Shown: positions 1 to 8,311, counted from the stretch's first letter. The stretch is 64,000 bases of DNA from an uncultured Bacillaceae bacterium (GCA_937995745.1 CALKIU010000122.1:12326-76325), one strand, 5' to 3'. Translations and numbers: made by a program. Notes: generated by a model from the letters alone, not told the origin.

Positions 1-87
1 TCATAAATGGAGATAAAATCTTACTGATAGCTTTTTGTCGTTACGGCTATGATGTCACGGATCTACCCAAAAGGATATATACTGAAG

Positions 88-879
88 GTGAATACGTTGA
101 AACAAATACTTGGGCGAGAATGGGAAATTTCACCTGCCGGAGGTGCCACGGGGGAAGCGTTCATTGCCATTCATGAAAAAGAAAAGCTTTTTTTAAAAAG
201 GAATTCTTCTCCTTTTTTGGCTGTGTTGTCAGCTGAGGGAATTGTGCCAAAACTCGTTTGGACAAAAAGACTGGAAAACGGAGATGTGATCACGGCGCAG
301 AAATGGCTGTCCGGCAGAGTGCTGAGGCCGGAGGAAATGAATCAGGAACGGGTTGCCAAACTCCTTCACAAAATTCATACCTCAGCCCCGCTTCTCAATA
401 TGTTAAAAAAAATGGGTAAATCCCCTGTCAAACCGGAAGGATGGTTAAAGAAAATTGAAGAGCGGCTGGATGAGGAAATTTATTCCCTGCCGGTAGTGAC
501 TTCTTCATTGCAATTTTTGCGGCGGGAAGCTGAAAATGTTTGGACGGATCTCCAAGTCGTCTGCCATTGCGATGTGAATCATAACAACTGGCTGCTTGGA
601 GAAAACGGCCAATTGTATTTGATCGATTGGGATGAGGCAATGATTGGCGATCCGGCCATTGATTTGGGGATGCTTTTGCATTGGTATATTCCCAGGAATG
701 AGTGGGACGACTGGATTCGTTTGTATGGCGCTGAATTGACTCCCCAACTTCTCCTGCGCATGAAATGGTATGTGATCGCACTTACGTTGAATTCCATCCA
801 ATGGCATATGGATCTGGACAGGTTGGCTGAAATGGACAAACAGATCCGTTTTTTAGAAGAAAATCTTCACAGAAGCTGA
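88..879 (+). CDS. ytmP: YtmP-like phosphotransferase (aminoglycoside/choline kinase fold)
   Basis: This 263-residue protein belongs to the phosphotransferase family of small-molecule kinases; the substrate is unknown. The catalytic loop is visible near residue 160 as HCDVNHNNW (HxDxxxxN), followed by the metal-binding IDWDEA about 20 residues later. The N-terminal segment with GGATGEA and FLKRNSSPF resembles B. subtilis YtmP closely. I chose the GTG at 88 because AAGGAT lies upstream and because the protein then begins like YtmP; an ATG at 49 would add 13 residues with no support. Its last 13 bases overlap the end of the convergent gene ytzH. It is followed by trmB as in B. subtilis. Confidence in the family is high; the function is inferred only. 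Confidence 0.88.
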   Translation: MNTLKQILGREWEISPAGGATGEAFIAIHEKEKLFLKRNSSPFLAVLSAEGIVPKLVWTKRLENGDVITAQKWLSGRVLRPEEMNQERVAKLLHKIHTSAPLLNMLKKMGKSPVKPEGWLKKIEERLDEEIYSLPVVTSSLQFLRREAENVWTDLQVVCHCDVNHNNWLLGENGQLYLIDWDEAMIGDPAIDLGMLLHWYIPRNEWDDWIRLYGAELTPQLLLRMKWYVIALTLNSIQWHMDLDRLAEMDKQIRFLEENLHRS

Positions 880-1145
880 TTCATTTCGGAAACCCATTGG
901 GATAATTGGTTCTGATGGTCTTGGACATGCTGGTTTATATCGGCGGAGTAAGCCCCTTGCTGGCAGTAACTGTAAATATCTGTAAGGATGCTTTTTGTTC
1001 TTTGATCAAGATTCTCGTCCATCAACAGTGATTTGATCAAACGTTTTGCCTGTTCCCATTCCGATACTGAGCCGCAGCACTCTTTATGTTGATTTTCCAG
1101 AATATCTTTCAAAATCATGATCAGATGTTCCTGTTGCAGTGACAC
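867..1145 (-). CDS. ytzH: YtzH-like small protein
   Basis: This 92-residue, charged, helix-rich protein has no signal peptide or membrane segment. It resembles B. subtilis YtzH, including a CCGSVSE motif near residue 24 and a C-terminal region rich in Q and H. The function is not known. The start is a GTG at 1145, preceded by AAAGGGAG about six bases away; the longer upstream reading to 1388 has no ribosome binding site. The gene is convergent with ytmP and shares 13 bases with its end. The neighbourhood ytmP-ytzH-trmB supports the identification. Confidence 0.75.
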   Translation of the reverse strand: MSLQQEHLIMILKDILENQHKECCGSVSEWEQAKRLIKSLLMDENLDQRTKSILTDIYSYCQQGAYSADINQHVQDHQNQLSQWVSEMNQLL

Positions 1146-1323
1146 ATTCGCACTCCCTTTCACCCGGGTAATAATTTTTCTTGAAAAGAATTCACAATTA
1201 ATATGTGGATTCTTTTTTCGTTTATTCACTTTTTTCTCAATCGCGGAGCGGAAGAGTTCATGCGGTACCCGGCCGTGACGGCCTTTGTAACCTACGCCCA
1301 TTCGGGATATTTTTATGATTGTC

Positions 1324-1352
1324 TTGAGAAAGAAAAAGTCATTTTGTATGAT
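1324..1352 (+). promoter_or_regulatory. sigma-A promoter for trmB
   Basis: TTGAGA (1324-1329), a 17-base spacer and TATGAT (1347-1352) form a good vegetative promoter about 75 bases before trmB. It lies in the divergent region between ytzH and trmB. Confidence 0.6.
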
Positions 1353-1426
1353 TAGGAAGGGTTGTTTGTGAACATTTTTGCAAAACATAAAACGTTAAAG
1401 AAAAATATGAACTTAGAGGTGTTGAT

Positions 1427-2065
1427 ATGCGTTTGCGTCGGAAACCGTGGGCCAAGGACATGTTGAAAGCCCACCCGGAATATGTGATACCGGAACCCGA
1501 ACGGTATAAAGGAAAATGGAATGAGGTGTTTGGCAATGACAATCCGATCCATCTCGAGGTTGGAACGGGAAAGGGCAAGTTTATCACGGAAATGGCCAAA
1601 CTCCATCCTCATATAAATTTTATAGGCGTTGAATTATACGACAGTGTCATTGTTTCCGCCCTGAAAAAATTGCTGGAAACGGAACTTCCCAATGTAAAGC
1701 TGTTGCAAGTGAATGCCAAAGATTTGAGAAATTTTTTTGCCAAAGGGGAAGTGAGCCGGATTTATTTGAATTTTTCCGATCCGTGGCCAAAAAAGCGCCA
1801 TGAGAAGCGGAGGCTGACCCATAAGAATTTTTTGGAGATTTATGAAGACATTCTGATCGATAAAGGGGAAATCCATTTAAAGACAGACAACCAGGCATTT
1901 TTTGAATACTCTTTGCTCAGTTTTTCCGCCTACGGCCTCTTGTTGAAAGATATCAGCCTCGATTTGCACAACAGCGATTTCGAAGGGAATATTATGACAG
2001 AATATGAGGAAAAGTTTTCGGAAAAGGGAAACCGCATTTACCGCTGCGAAGTTCAGTTCAGTTAG
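1427..2065 (+). CDS. trmB: tRNA (guanine-N7-)-methyltransferase TrmB
   Basis: This 212-residue cytosolic enzyme transfers a methyl group from S-adenosylmethionine to N7 of G46 in tRNA. The SAM-binding motif EVGTGKGKF lies near residue 45, and the family signature DPWPKKRHEKRR lies near residue 118. Length is the usual one for Bacillus TrmB (about 213). The ATG is preceded by AGAGGTG. It has its own promoter and is followed by a separately promoted crotonase gene. Confidence is very high. Confidence 0.97.
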   Translation: MRLRRKPWAKDMLKAHPEYVIPEPERYKGKWNEVFGNDNPIHLEVGTGKGKFITEMAKLHPHINFIGVELYDSVIVSALKKLLETELPNVKLLQVNAKDLRNFFAKGEVSRIYLNFSDPWPKKRHEKRRLTHKNFLEIYEDILIDKGEIHLKTDNQAFFEYSLLSFSAYGLLLKDISLDLHNSDFEGNIMTEYEEKFSEKGNRIYRCEVQFS

Positions 2066-2127
2066 AACGGCAAACTCTCCCCTGGCTGGTACGTGAAAAA
2101 AGGTTTCAAAATTTTTTCGGCAAAGAT

Positions 2128-2156
2128 TTGATTATATTCAGAAAGTTTAATATATT
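2128..2156 (+). promoter_or_regulatory. sigma-A promoter for the crotonase gene
   Basis: TTGATT (2128-2133), a 17-base spacer and TATATT (2151-2156) lie about 100 bases upstream of the crotonase start. This is seen directly; usage is inferred. Confidence 0.55.
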
Positions 2157-2253
2157 AAAAGAAGATTTACGTAAAAAAGATGTCGATGTTTGTTGATTTC
2201 TGAATGATCAATCATCGATGAGGGGTTTAACGAAATTTACAGGGGAGAGGAAA

Positions 2254-3072
2254 ATGAGAGTAGGAATCAGACGTTTGGCCGAGGAACAGGCCAAAATCAC
2301 CGTGCAGGAATCGGCCGGTTTGGCGATCATCACCATTAAGCGTCCGCAAAAGCGCAATGCTTTGACGGCGAAAATGTGGAATGAACTAACGGAGATCGGC
2401 GAGAGGATCCTGGAGAATCCGAAAAATAAAGTGGTTCTTTTGCGGGGTTACGGAGAAAACTTTACCGCCGGCTCCGATATAAAAGAGTTTCATGAGATGA
2501 CGTTGGAAGAAGCGGAAAATGCCTTTGTCTTAATGGAAAAGACAATTTCCACTTTTGAGAAATTGCCCATTCCGACGATCGGCGTGATTAACGGTCCGGC
2601 CATGGGTGCGGGTCTGGAGCTTGCGCTGGCGTGCGATATCAGAATCGGTTCGGAAAAAGCAAGGCTCGGCATTCCTATCGGCAAGCTGGGCATCACTTTG
2701 AACAACAAGTTTGCCGCCCGCCTCGTCAATTTAATCGGTCCGAGCTTGACAAAAGATCTCGTGTATACCGGAAGGATTTTACGGGCGGAAGAGGCCCATC
2801 GGCTCGGCATGCTTAATTATTTGGTGGAAGAAAGGAATTTGGACAGATTTGCGATCCGGCTCGGGAAATTGGTGGCCTCCCAATCACCCGCATCGCTGCT
2901 TGCCGTTAAAAGAGCGGTGAGCGAATGTGTCAACAGTGTGCCGGTATTATGGAAAGGTTCCACACCGTTTGTGGATCCGATTGATTTCCCGGAAGGATGT
3001 GCGGCATTTGTGGAAAAACGCCCGCCCCGTTTTGAAAGAAGGCCGATCAAAAAATTGTTGGAAGACAGTTAA
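2254..3072 (+). CDS. Enoyl-CoA hydratase/isomerase (crotonase) family protein
   Basis: This 272-residue protein has the crotonase fold: the oxyanion-hole region GENFTAGSDIK near residue 67 and GPAMGAGLELALACDI near residues 114-129. The first catalytic glutamate of hydratases is present (E122). The position of the second one (rat E164, in the sequence GQPE) reads GIPI here, so it is replaced by isoleucine 142. True hydration of enoyl-CoA is therefore doubtful; an isomerase, hydrolase or decarboxylase-like activity on a CoA ester is possible. The ATG at 2254 is chosen because GGGGAGAGG lies just before it; an in-frame ATG at 2218 lacks a site. It is monocistronic, with its own promoter and terminator. 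Confidence 0.85.
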   Translation: MRVGIRRLAEEQAKITVQESAGLAIITIKRPQKRNALTAKMWNELTEIGERILENPKNKVVLLRGYGENFTAGSDIKEFHEMTLEEAENAFVLMEKTISTFEKLPIPTIGVINGPAMGAGLELALACDIRIGSEKARLGIPIGKLGITLNNKFAARLVNLIGPSLTKDLVYTGRILRAEEAHRLGMLNYLVEERNLDRFAIRLGKLVASQSPASLLAVKRAVSECVNSVPVLWKGSTPFVDPIDFPEGCAAFVEKRPPRFERRPIKKLLEDS

Positions 3073-3082
3073 AAAGCCACAC

Positions 3083-3117
3083 AAAAAGCCCGCTTTTTTA
3101 AGAAGCGCGGCTTTTTT
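3083..3117. terminator. Bidirectional intrinsic terminator
   Basis: An imperfect GC-rich hairpin (AGCCCGCTT with AAGCGCGGCT) is flanked by A and T runs and lies between two convergent genes, so it can serve both. Confidence 0.7.
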
Positions 3118-3122
3118 CGTTT

Positions 3123-3917
3123 TTATACTTGTATGTGGATATCGATGGAATACAATTCCAATCCTAAATTTTCAGAGAATTGTTCAAAAATGTCTTTCTG
3201 CAGTTTTTCCGCCACTTCCACCAAGTTTTCGGCCGGCGGATAATGAATGGCCACGGTAACTTGAAGAATCGCCGGTCCCTCCAAATCGATACGAACCGCT
3301 TTGCATTCTTTAATATCGCGGTAATTCCGACAAATATAGGTCACCATGTCACGGTAGGCGCGTTTATAAATATGAATGTTTCCCCGGTGAAAATCGGGCC
3401 GGACAATCGTATTTTCCCCAATCCGTTCTTTTTTCTTGGAGAAAATCGCCTTTCCTCTTTGGATGACCTTTTTAAAGAAATTTTGTTCCACTTGTTTGTA
3501 AGGAATGGGGATGACATGTTTTCCTTCCGTTTTGCGTATAAACTGGGCCATTTTTATTTCTTTGGATGAACGGATATTTTCAATCCGGTATATTTTTTTG
3601 AATTGTCCCAGTCCCAATTTGGCGGCGATTAACTTGACCATCCGTTCCGACGTGCCGATGACGAGCACCCTGTTGATAAAATAATGCGCCAAAGCGAGCC
3701 GCACTTCCCTGGCATGATCTTCATCAAAAAAGATGGCCCTTTTGATGGCGGTAACGGCGTTTTTTTCAAATTTGGCGGATTTTCCGGCGACCCTTTGGCC
3801 GTTGATAATCAACAAACCGTCATCAATAATGGCGGGAATGTTTTTTTCATGGGCAAAGGACAGGGCAATCGTGCTTTTTCCGGATCCGCTCGGTCCGATT
3901 AAGGCAAAAACATCCAT
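3123..3917 (-). CDS. P-loop nucleotide-binding protein with Asp23/Gls24-like C-terminal domain
   Basis: This 264-residue protein begins with a P-loop (GPSGSGKST, residues 8-16) and IIDDGLLI near residue 27, which recalls the P-loop plus acidic pair of HPr kinases. From about residue 165 to the end it resembles the Asp23/Gls24 (alkaline shock) fold: ILQVTVAIHY, a conserved VAEKLQ helix and a final IDIHIQV strand. The middle is basic. I do not know the function. The ATG at 3917 has TGGAGAGA upstream; a longer reading from 3959 has no site. It stands alone, downstream of ytzB on the same strand but 277 bases away. The fold assignments are inference from motif reading. Confidence 0.65.
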   Translation of the reverse strand: MDVFALIGPSGSGKSTIALSFAHEKNIPAIIDDGLLIINGQRVAGKSAKFEKNAVTAIKRAIFFDEDHAREVRLALAHYFINRVLVIGTSERMVKLIAAKLGLGQFKKIYRIENIRSSKEIKMAQFIRKTEGKHVIPIPYKQVEQNFFKKVIQRGKAIFSKKKERIGENTIVRPDFHRGNIHIYKRAYRDMVTYICRNYRDIKECKAVRIDLEGPAILQVTVAIHYPPAENLVEVAEKLQKDIFEQFSENLGLELYSIDIHIQV

Positions 3918-4194
3918 AACCGTCTCTCCATATTTTGTAATGACTGCTGTACATACCATTTTATCAAAAGATAAAAGATGTTAGAATATTTAATCATTGT
4001 TCCGGAAGGTTTGCGGTCGGAGCACAATTGGCGGAAAAGGCGAGAGCTCTCGGGAAGCCGAGCTTGAAGTGAAAAGGGAGCGGATAAGCAAATCAGAGGG
4101 CGGCGCGCTTTCACAGGATTAAACGTGATATTACAGGAGAAGGGCCGAAGCCGCGGCGCCGGCCCCCTTGCCTTACAGAGACGGATGAAAACGG

Positions 4195-4509
4195 TCAAGA
4201 TATTTTTTCCACGTCTATGATGCTGCCCGTTTTTGCATCGGCGACAAATTGATATTGACGCAGTTGCCCGTTTTCCCTTTTGGAAATGCCCCCTTTGTAA
4301 ACGGTAAATGTAAAACCCTCTTTTTGATAAGATTGGGGCTTCATGTAAATCCAAGATCCGCTGATTGGTCCGTTTTGCTTAAAAAGTTTTTTCGCACTGG
4401 CCAATGCTTTTTCAGGGCTGATTAACGCTGTATGCGCCAAAGCTTTGCTTGCGGCATATCCGCCGACCAAACCGATACCAAGTCCCAACAAAAATGATTT
4501 CCAGTTCAT
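4195..4509 (-). CDS. ytzB: YtzB-like PepSY-domain membrane protein
   Basis: This 104-residue protein has one N-terminal hydrophobic, glycine-rich segment (residues 5-25) followed by a PepSY-like domain (SPEKALASAKKLF, then a beta-rich region ending in DAKTGSIIDVEKI). PepSY domains usually inhibit peptidases or sense envelope conditions. It would be anchored in the membrane with the domain outside. The length and start match B. subtilis YtzB. GGAGGTAAAAA precedes the ATG. It is divergent from the M42 peptidase gene ytoP, which fits a peptidase-related role only by association. Confidence 0.8.
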   Translation of the reverse strand: MNWKSFLLGLGIGLVGGYAASKALAHTALISPEKALASAKKLFKQNGPISGSWIYMKPQSYQKEGFTFTVYKGGISKRENGQLRQYQFVADAKTGSIIDVEKIS

Positions 4510-4529
4510 TTTTTACCTCCGTCATGTAT

Positions 4530-4601
4530 CGGGTCCGGCTATAAAAATTTACCATTTCCGGCGAATTGTCGTTCCGCCGGACAACGGATGCAACGGACCC
4601 G
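4530..4601 (-). promoter_or_regulatory. Nested 5' leader hairpin of ytzB
   Basis: An 8-bp outer stem (CGGGTCCG 4530-4537 with CGGACCCG 4594-4601) encloses a 6-bp inner stem (CCGGCG 4558-4563 with CGCCGG 4575-4580). Read on the minus strand it starts within a few bases of the predicted ytzB transcription start and leaves the ribosome binding site free. Confidence 0.5.
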
Positions 4602-4612
4602 GAAGTAATTTT

Positions 4613-4640
4613 ATGATAGCAAATCTGAAGAAAATCACAA
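4613..4640 (-). promoter_or_regulatory. sigma-A promoter for ytzB
   Basis: On the minus strand TTGTGA (4640-4635), a 16-base spacer and TATCAT (4618-4613) form a plausible promoter. The start would fall near 4606, directly before the leader hairpin. Confidence 0.55.
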
Positions 4641-4735
4641 TAGGACGCAACAGGAAGGCCCGTCTAAACGATTAAACGCCGCGGGATATGACCGATAAAT
4701 TCCCGGAATTGGAAGGAAAGACGCCGGAAATGTGG

Positions 4736-4764
4736 TTGAAATCGTAAAAGTTCAGTAATATAAA
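4736..4764 (+). promoter_or_regulatory. sigma-A promoter for ytoP
   Basis: TTGAAA (4736-4741), 17 bases and TATAAA (4759-4764) lie 45 bases upstream of the M42 peptidase start. Confidence 0.6.
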
Positions 4765-4809
4765 AATGTACCGGTCAGTGAAAAAATGGTTACAAAGGAG
4801 CATTATACG

Positions 4810-5883
4810 ATGAATGAGGAGACATTGCGGCTTTTTAAAACTTTGACAGAACTGCCGGGTGCTCCCGGCTTTGAACATGCGGTCCGCAATTTTTTGCGGG
4901 AACAATTTTCCAAATATGCCGATGAAATTGTTCAGGACAGGCTAGGCAGCATTTTCGGCGTCCGCCGCGGAGATGAAGCGGGGCCGGTTGTCATGGTTGC
5001 CGGCCATATGGATGAAGTTGGTTTTCTCGTGACAGGGATCACGGACAACGGCATGATCCGTTTTCAAACGTTGGGCGGCTGGTGGAGCCAGGTTTTATTG
5101 GCCCAACGGGTGGATATTATTACGGAAAACGGGCCCGTTCCGGGAGTGATCAGTTCCATTCCACCCCATTTGCTCGATGAGGAAAAAAGAAAAAAACCGA
5201 TGGATGTGAAAGACATGCTCATTGATATCGGCGCCGATTCGAAAGAAGATGCGGAACGAATCGGCGTCAAGCCCGGCCAGCAAATCGTTCCCGTTTGTCC
5301 GTTCACTCCGATGGCCAATAACAAGAAAATCATGGCCAAAGCGTGGGACAACCGCTACGGATGCGGGCTTGCCGTTGAATTGTTGAAGGAAGTGAAAAAC
5401 GTCGAACTTCTGAATGTGCTGTATGCAGGGGCCACCGTGCAGGAAGAAGTGGGCTTAAGGGGGGCGCAAACAGCCGCCAATTTGATTAAACCTGACATTT
5501 TCTTTGCGCTCGATGCCAGTCCGGCCAATGATGCGGGCGGCGATAAAAACGAGTTCGGACAGTTGGGAAAAGGAGTCCTGTTGAGATTGTATGACCGGAC
5601 GATGGTGACCCACAGGGGAATGCGGGATTTTGTGTTGGATATGGCCGAAACCCACAACATTCCATATCAATATTTTGTCTCCCAAGGGGGGACGGATGCG
5701 GGAAGGGTGCATATTTCCAATGAGGGCGTTCCGAGCGCGGTCATCGGCATTTGCGCCCGGTATATTCACACGTCGGCATCGATCATTCATGTGGATGACT
5801 ATGCGGCGGCAAAAGAGCTGCTCGTGAAACTGGTCACTGCCTGCGACCGGTCGACAGTGGAATCGATCCGGGCCGGTGCTTAA
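4810..5883 (+). CDS. ytoP: M42-family aminopeptidase (glutamyl aminopeptidase/endoglucanase family), YtoP
   Basis: This 357-residue metallopeptidase removes N-terminal residues from peptides in the cytosol, usually as a dodecamer. All family metal ligands and catalytic residues can be seen: AGHMDEVG, the bridging aspartate in AWDNRYG, the catalytic glutamate in QEEVGLRGA, DASPAND and the late histidine in RYIHTSAS. The start at 4810 has AAAGGAG nine bases upstream; an ATG at 4786 would overlap that site. Length matches B. subtilis YtoP. It is monocistronic with a promoter and a strong terminator. Confidence 0.93.
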   Translation: MNEETLRLFKTLTELPGAPGFEHAVRNFLREQFSKYADEIVQDRLGSIFGVRRGDEAGPVVMVAGHMDEVGFLVTGITDNGMIRFQTLGGWWSQVLLAQRVDIITENGPVPGVISSIPPHLLDEEKRKKPMDVKDMLIDIGADSKEDAERIGVKPGQQIVPVCPFTPMANNKKIMAKAWDNRYGCGLAVELLKEVKNVELLNVLYAGATVQEEVGLRGAQTAANLIKPDIFFALDASPANDAGGDKNEFGQLGKGVLLRLYDRTMVTHRGMRDFVLDMAETHNIPYQYFVSQGGTDAGRVHISNEGVPSAVIGICARYIHTSASIIHVDDYAAAKELLVKLVTACDRSTVESIRAGA

Positions 5884-5896
5884 TGTACGGATGAAT

Positions 5897-5928
5897 CTCC
5901 CCGCAATGGAAGCGGGGAGAAATTTTTT
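5897..5928 (+). terminator. Intrinsic terminator after ytoP
   Basis: CTCCCCGC and GCGGGGAG form an 8-bp stem with a short loop, followed by AAATTTTTT. Confidence 0.85.
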
Positions 5929-6109
5929 GCCCAAAACAGGCGCGGCCGGGCTTCAATCATATGCGGCTTGGTAACAAATTCTTTGCAGGATTTTAAAAAT
6001 TTGCATGTGAACGTTGGAAATATTTTTCTGAATCATGTTCAGTTGATGAAAAAATTCTTTCTTTTTTATGACATTTTGCCGGGGCAAAGGCGATTCCTGC
6101 AACGAAGGG

Positions 6110-6139
6110 TTGTCATAAAAGAATCGGGAAGGGTATGAT
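6110..6139 (+). promoter_or_regulatory. sigma-A promoter for the lipoprotein gene
   Basis: TTGTCA (6110-6115), an 18-base spacer and TATGAT (6134-6139) lie just upstream of the lipoprotein ribosome binding site. The remainder of the 293-base gap from 5884 holds only the ytoP terminator; a short minus-strand reading frame there has no ribosome binding site. Confidence 0.5.
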
Positions 6140-6176
6140 AATAAGGAAATATTCCCGGGTAAGGAGGAGGGGGAGC

Positions 6177-6683
6177 ATGAAAAAACGCGGCTTGGCTGCA
6201 TTATTGCTTTTCATTTCCATGTTTTTGTTGGCCGCCTGTTCCGTTCCGTTTGATGAAGCACAAAAAGAGGCACAAACCGCCGTTGAGGAAACTTTCAAGA
6301 AAGAACCCCCGAAAGCGAATAAGGAAAATGATGAAATAAAATATTATGTTCCCTCCGGCGTAACGGTTGAATCGGAAGAGCCGAGCAACATTCTCTTAAC
6401 CGGCGGAGGTTATGAATACAGATTGTTCTACAATCCTTTGGAAAGTGAAAAAAGCCGCCTTGTATACGAGGTGACACAAGAACAGCGCAAGTACGATGTA
6501 AAGAAAAGTTTTGAAAATCAAGACCGGTTTGGTTTTCTCCTCATCAAAAAGCTGGACGATAAAGAAAGCGAGATTGTTGTCGGTGTGGGCGGTGTCAAAG
6601 TGACAAGCAAAGTGAAAACAAAAGATCTGGCTAAATCGGCTGCAAAAATGATGGAAATTGCTTGCAGCGTACAGATGAAGTAG
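6177..6683 (+). CDS. Hypothetical lipoprotein
   Basis: This 168-residue protein has a lipoprotein signal peptide: MKKR, a hydrophobic stretch, then the lipobox LAAC with the modified cysteine at residue 21. It would be anchored to the outer face of the membrane. The mature part is charged and beta-rich (PSGVTVESEEPSNILLTGGG, then YEVTQEQRKYD). I do not recognise the family. The start at 6177 follows AAGGAGGAGGGGG; a longer reading from 6135 would bury this site. It lies between ytoP and ytpP with its own promoter and terminator. Confidence 0.8.
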   Translation: MKKRGLAALLLFISMFLLAACSVPFDEAQKEAQTAVEETFKKEPPKANKENDEIKYYVPSGVTVESEEPSNILLTGGGYEYRLFYNPLESEKSRLVYEVTQEQRKYDVKKSFENQDRFGFLLIKKLDDKESEIVVGVGGVKVTSKVKTKDLAKSAAKMMEIACSVQMK

Positions 6684-6686
6684 GGG

Positions 6687-6731
6687 GAAATGCGGCAGAG
6701 GCGTCGAGGATTCCTGTCTGCCGCATTTTTT
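6687..6731 (+). terminator. Intrinsic terminator after the lipoprotein gene
   Basis: AAATGCGGCAGA and TCTGCCGCATTT form a 12-bp stem followed by T residues. The rest of the gap up to 6982 holds a possible weak promoter for ytpP (TTGGAT, 18 bases, TATTAT before 6925) and nothing else I can support. Confidence 0.85.
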
Positions 6732-6982
6732 ATGCAACCGGCTGAAAGCCGCCCTCGTCGCCGGCAATGCATTTTTTCAAACCTGAAAAAAACAGGCCGG
6801 CTGAAATCACTGTCAGACGGAATGCTTTGGCAGCCTGCATCATTTCTTACGATCAATTGTTTCAAAATTGCGAACGTGCGTTTTATTGGATTTGCGTTCC
6901 CATGATTGTTATTATCGGAATATAGGATAAAGGAATGGCTGCAAACGAGAATGTAAAATTTTACCCAAGGGGGCCGAAGACA

Positions 6983-7297
6983 TTGAAAAAACTGTTAAAC
7001 AGAGATGATTATGAAAATCTTATCAGCCGGGGAAAGCATATATTGTTATTCACCGCTGATTGGTGTCCGGACTGCCGGGTGATTGAACCGGTTCTTCCGG
7101 AAATAGAGGAGAAATACAAGGAATTTCAATTTGTCGAAGTGGATCGCGATCAATTTCTTGATTTGTGCCAACAATTAGATGTCTTTGGCATCCCCAGTTT
7201 TATAGCCTTTGAGGATGGCGAAGAGATTGGCCGCTTTGTCAGCAAAGACAGAAAAACAAAGGAGGAAATTGAGCGGTTTTTGGACCGTTTGCCGTAG
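6983..7297 (+). CDS. ytpP: Thioredoxin-like protein YtpP
   Basis: This 104-residue thioredoxin-fold protein carries the redox motif WCPDC (cysteines 28 and 31) and the cis-proline region IPSFI. It probably reduces or exchanges disulfides in the cytosol. The start is a TTG at 6983 with AAGGGGG nine bases before it. That gives a length like B. subtilis YtpP (about 107) and a matching N-terminus; the ATG at 6935 would add an unrelated 16 residues. It is followed 66 bases later by ytpQ, probably co-transcribed. Confidence 0.9.
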   Translation: MKKLLNRDDYENLISRGKHILLFTADWCPDCRVIEPVLPEIEEKYKEFQFVEVDRDQFLDLCQQLDVFGIPSFIAFEDGEEIGRFVSKDRKTKEEIERFLDRLP

Positions 7298-7363
7298 CGG
7301 CGCGCCGTTCCGGTACGATTACGAAGAACCGCAAAATTGCGGGTAAAGGGGGTGGCTGAAGCT

Positions 7364-8164
7364 TTGAAAATGAACAGCAGACTCATGAGGGAGAAATTGC
7401 AAAAAAGATTGGCAAAACCGGGGCGCATTTTTTCTTACAATCGGGAAAAAGATGAGCTCCGCATCGAAAACGAGGCTACCGGGAAGGGACTTACGGTCTC
7501 GATTCCGGGAGTGATCGCCAAATGGCAGGAAGAAAAAGAAAATGCGCTTGAGCGAATCGTCTACTACATCGAAGAGGGCCTTCAAGCCATGGAAGAAGAA
7601 AGCAGTTTGAGCGGCCGGGAAAAAAATATTTTTCCTGTCATCCGTTCCACATCATTCCCGACGGAATCCGCCGACGGGACGCCGCTTCTTTATGATGAAC
7701 ATACGGCGGAGACGAGAATATATTATGCCTTGGATTCGGAGAAATCGTACCGGCTGATTGACAAAAAGTTGATGGAAAAAGAAGGATGGACCCATGAACG
7801 CATCCGGGAAATCGCCATGTTCAATGTCCGGTCGCTTTCCACAGATTTAAAGGAAGATCGCGTCGCGGGAAATACGTTTTATTTTCTCAACAAAAATGAC
7901 GGTTATGACGCGAGCCGGATTTTGAATGAAGCATTTCTTCGCGATATGCGCGAGAAAATAACCGGAACGATGGCTGTTGCCGTGCCGCATCAGGATGTGC
8001 TCATTATCGCCGATATTCAAAATGACACCGGCTACGATGTCCTTGCCCAATTAACAATGAATTTCTTTACAAACGGCCGGGTTCCGATTACCGCTCTCTC
8101 ATTCATATATGAGAACGGCGAATTGGAGCCGATCTTTATCCTCGCAAAAAACAGAAAAAGATGA
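7364..8164 (+). CDS. ytpQ: YtpQ, DUF1444 family protein
   Basis: This 266-residue soluble protein matches B. subtilis YtpQ along its length: FSYNREKDELRIE near the start, FPVIRSTSFPTES in the middle, YDEHTAETRIYYALD, and the final VPHQDVLIIADI and VPITALSF blocks. No enzymatic function is known. The TTG at 7364 is chosen because AAAGGGGGTGG lies nine bases upstream and the protein then starts MKMNSR like its relative. In B. subtilis ytpR follows; here the next gene is sftA, so ytpR is missing at this site. Confidence 0.9.
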   Translation: MKMNSRLMREKLQKRLAKPGRIFSYNREKDELRIENEATGKGLTVSIPGVIAKWQEEKENALERIVYYIEEGLQAMEEESSLSGREKNIFPVIRSTSFPTESADGTPLLYDEHTAETRIYYALDSEKSYRLIDKKLMEKEGWTHERIREIAMFNVRSLSTDLKEDRVAGNTFYFLNKNDGYDASRILNEAFLRDMREKITGTMAVAVPHQDVLIIADIQNDTGYDVLAQLTMNFFTNGRVPITALSFIYENGELEPIFILAKNRKR

Positions 8165-8176
8165 TTCAAACGGCCG

Positions 8177-8204
8177 GGCCACCATTGTGTGGCCTTTTTT
8201 ATTT
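8177..8204 (+). terminator. Intrinsic terminator after ytpQ
   Basis: GGCCAC and GTGGCC form a 6-bp stem followed by TTTTTT. Confidence 0.75.
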
Positions 8205-8311
8205 TCCGGATATAAGGTTTTGCATCGCGCCCAGCCGGTGGAAGCAAAAAGAATGCCTCAAATTTTTTATGAATAATTGATAAAATAGGGGTACAGACCA
8301 CAGGAGAAAGA

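Noticed and set aside
867..1388. Longer version of ytzH starting near 1388
   Set aside because: The extra 81 residues are basic and low-complexity without a site; the GTG at 1145 gives the expected size.
5953..6201. Minus-strand small frame ending QRICYQAAYD upstream of the lipoprotein gene
   Set aside because: No Shine-Dalgarno before any in-frame start, and its upper part overlaps the lipoprotein promoter and signal peptide.
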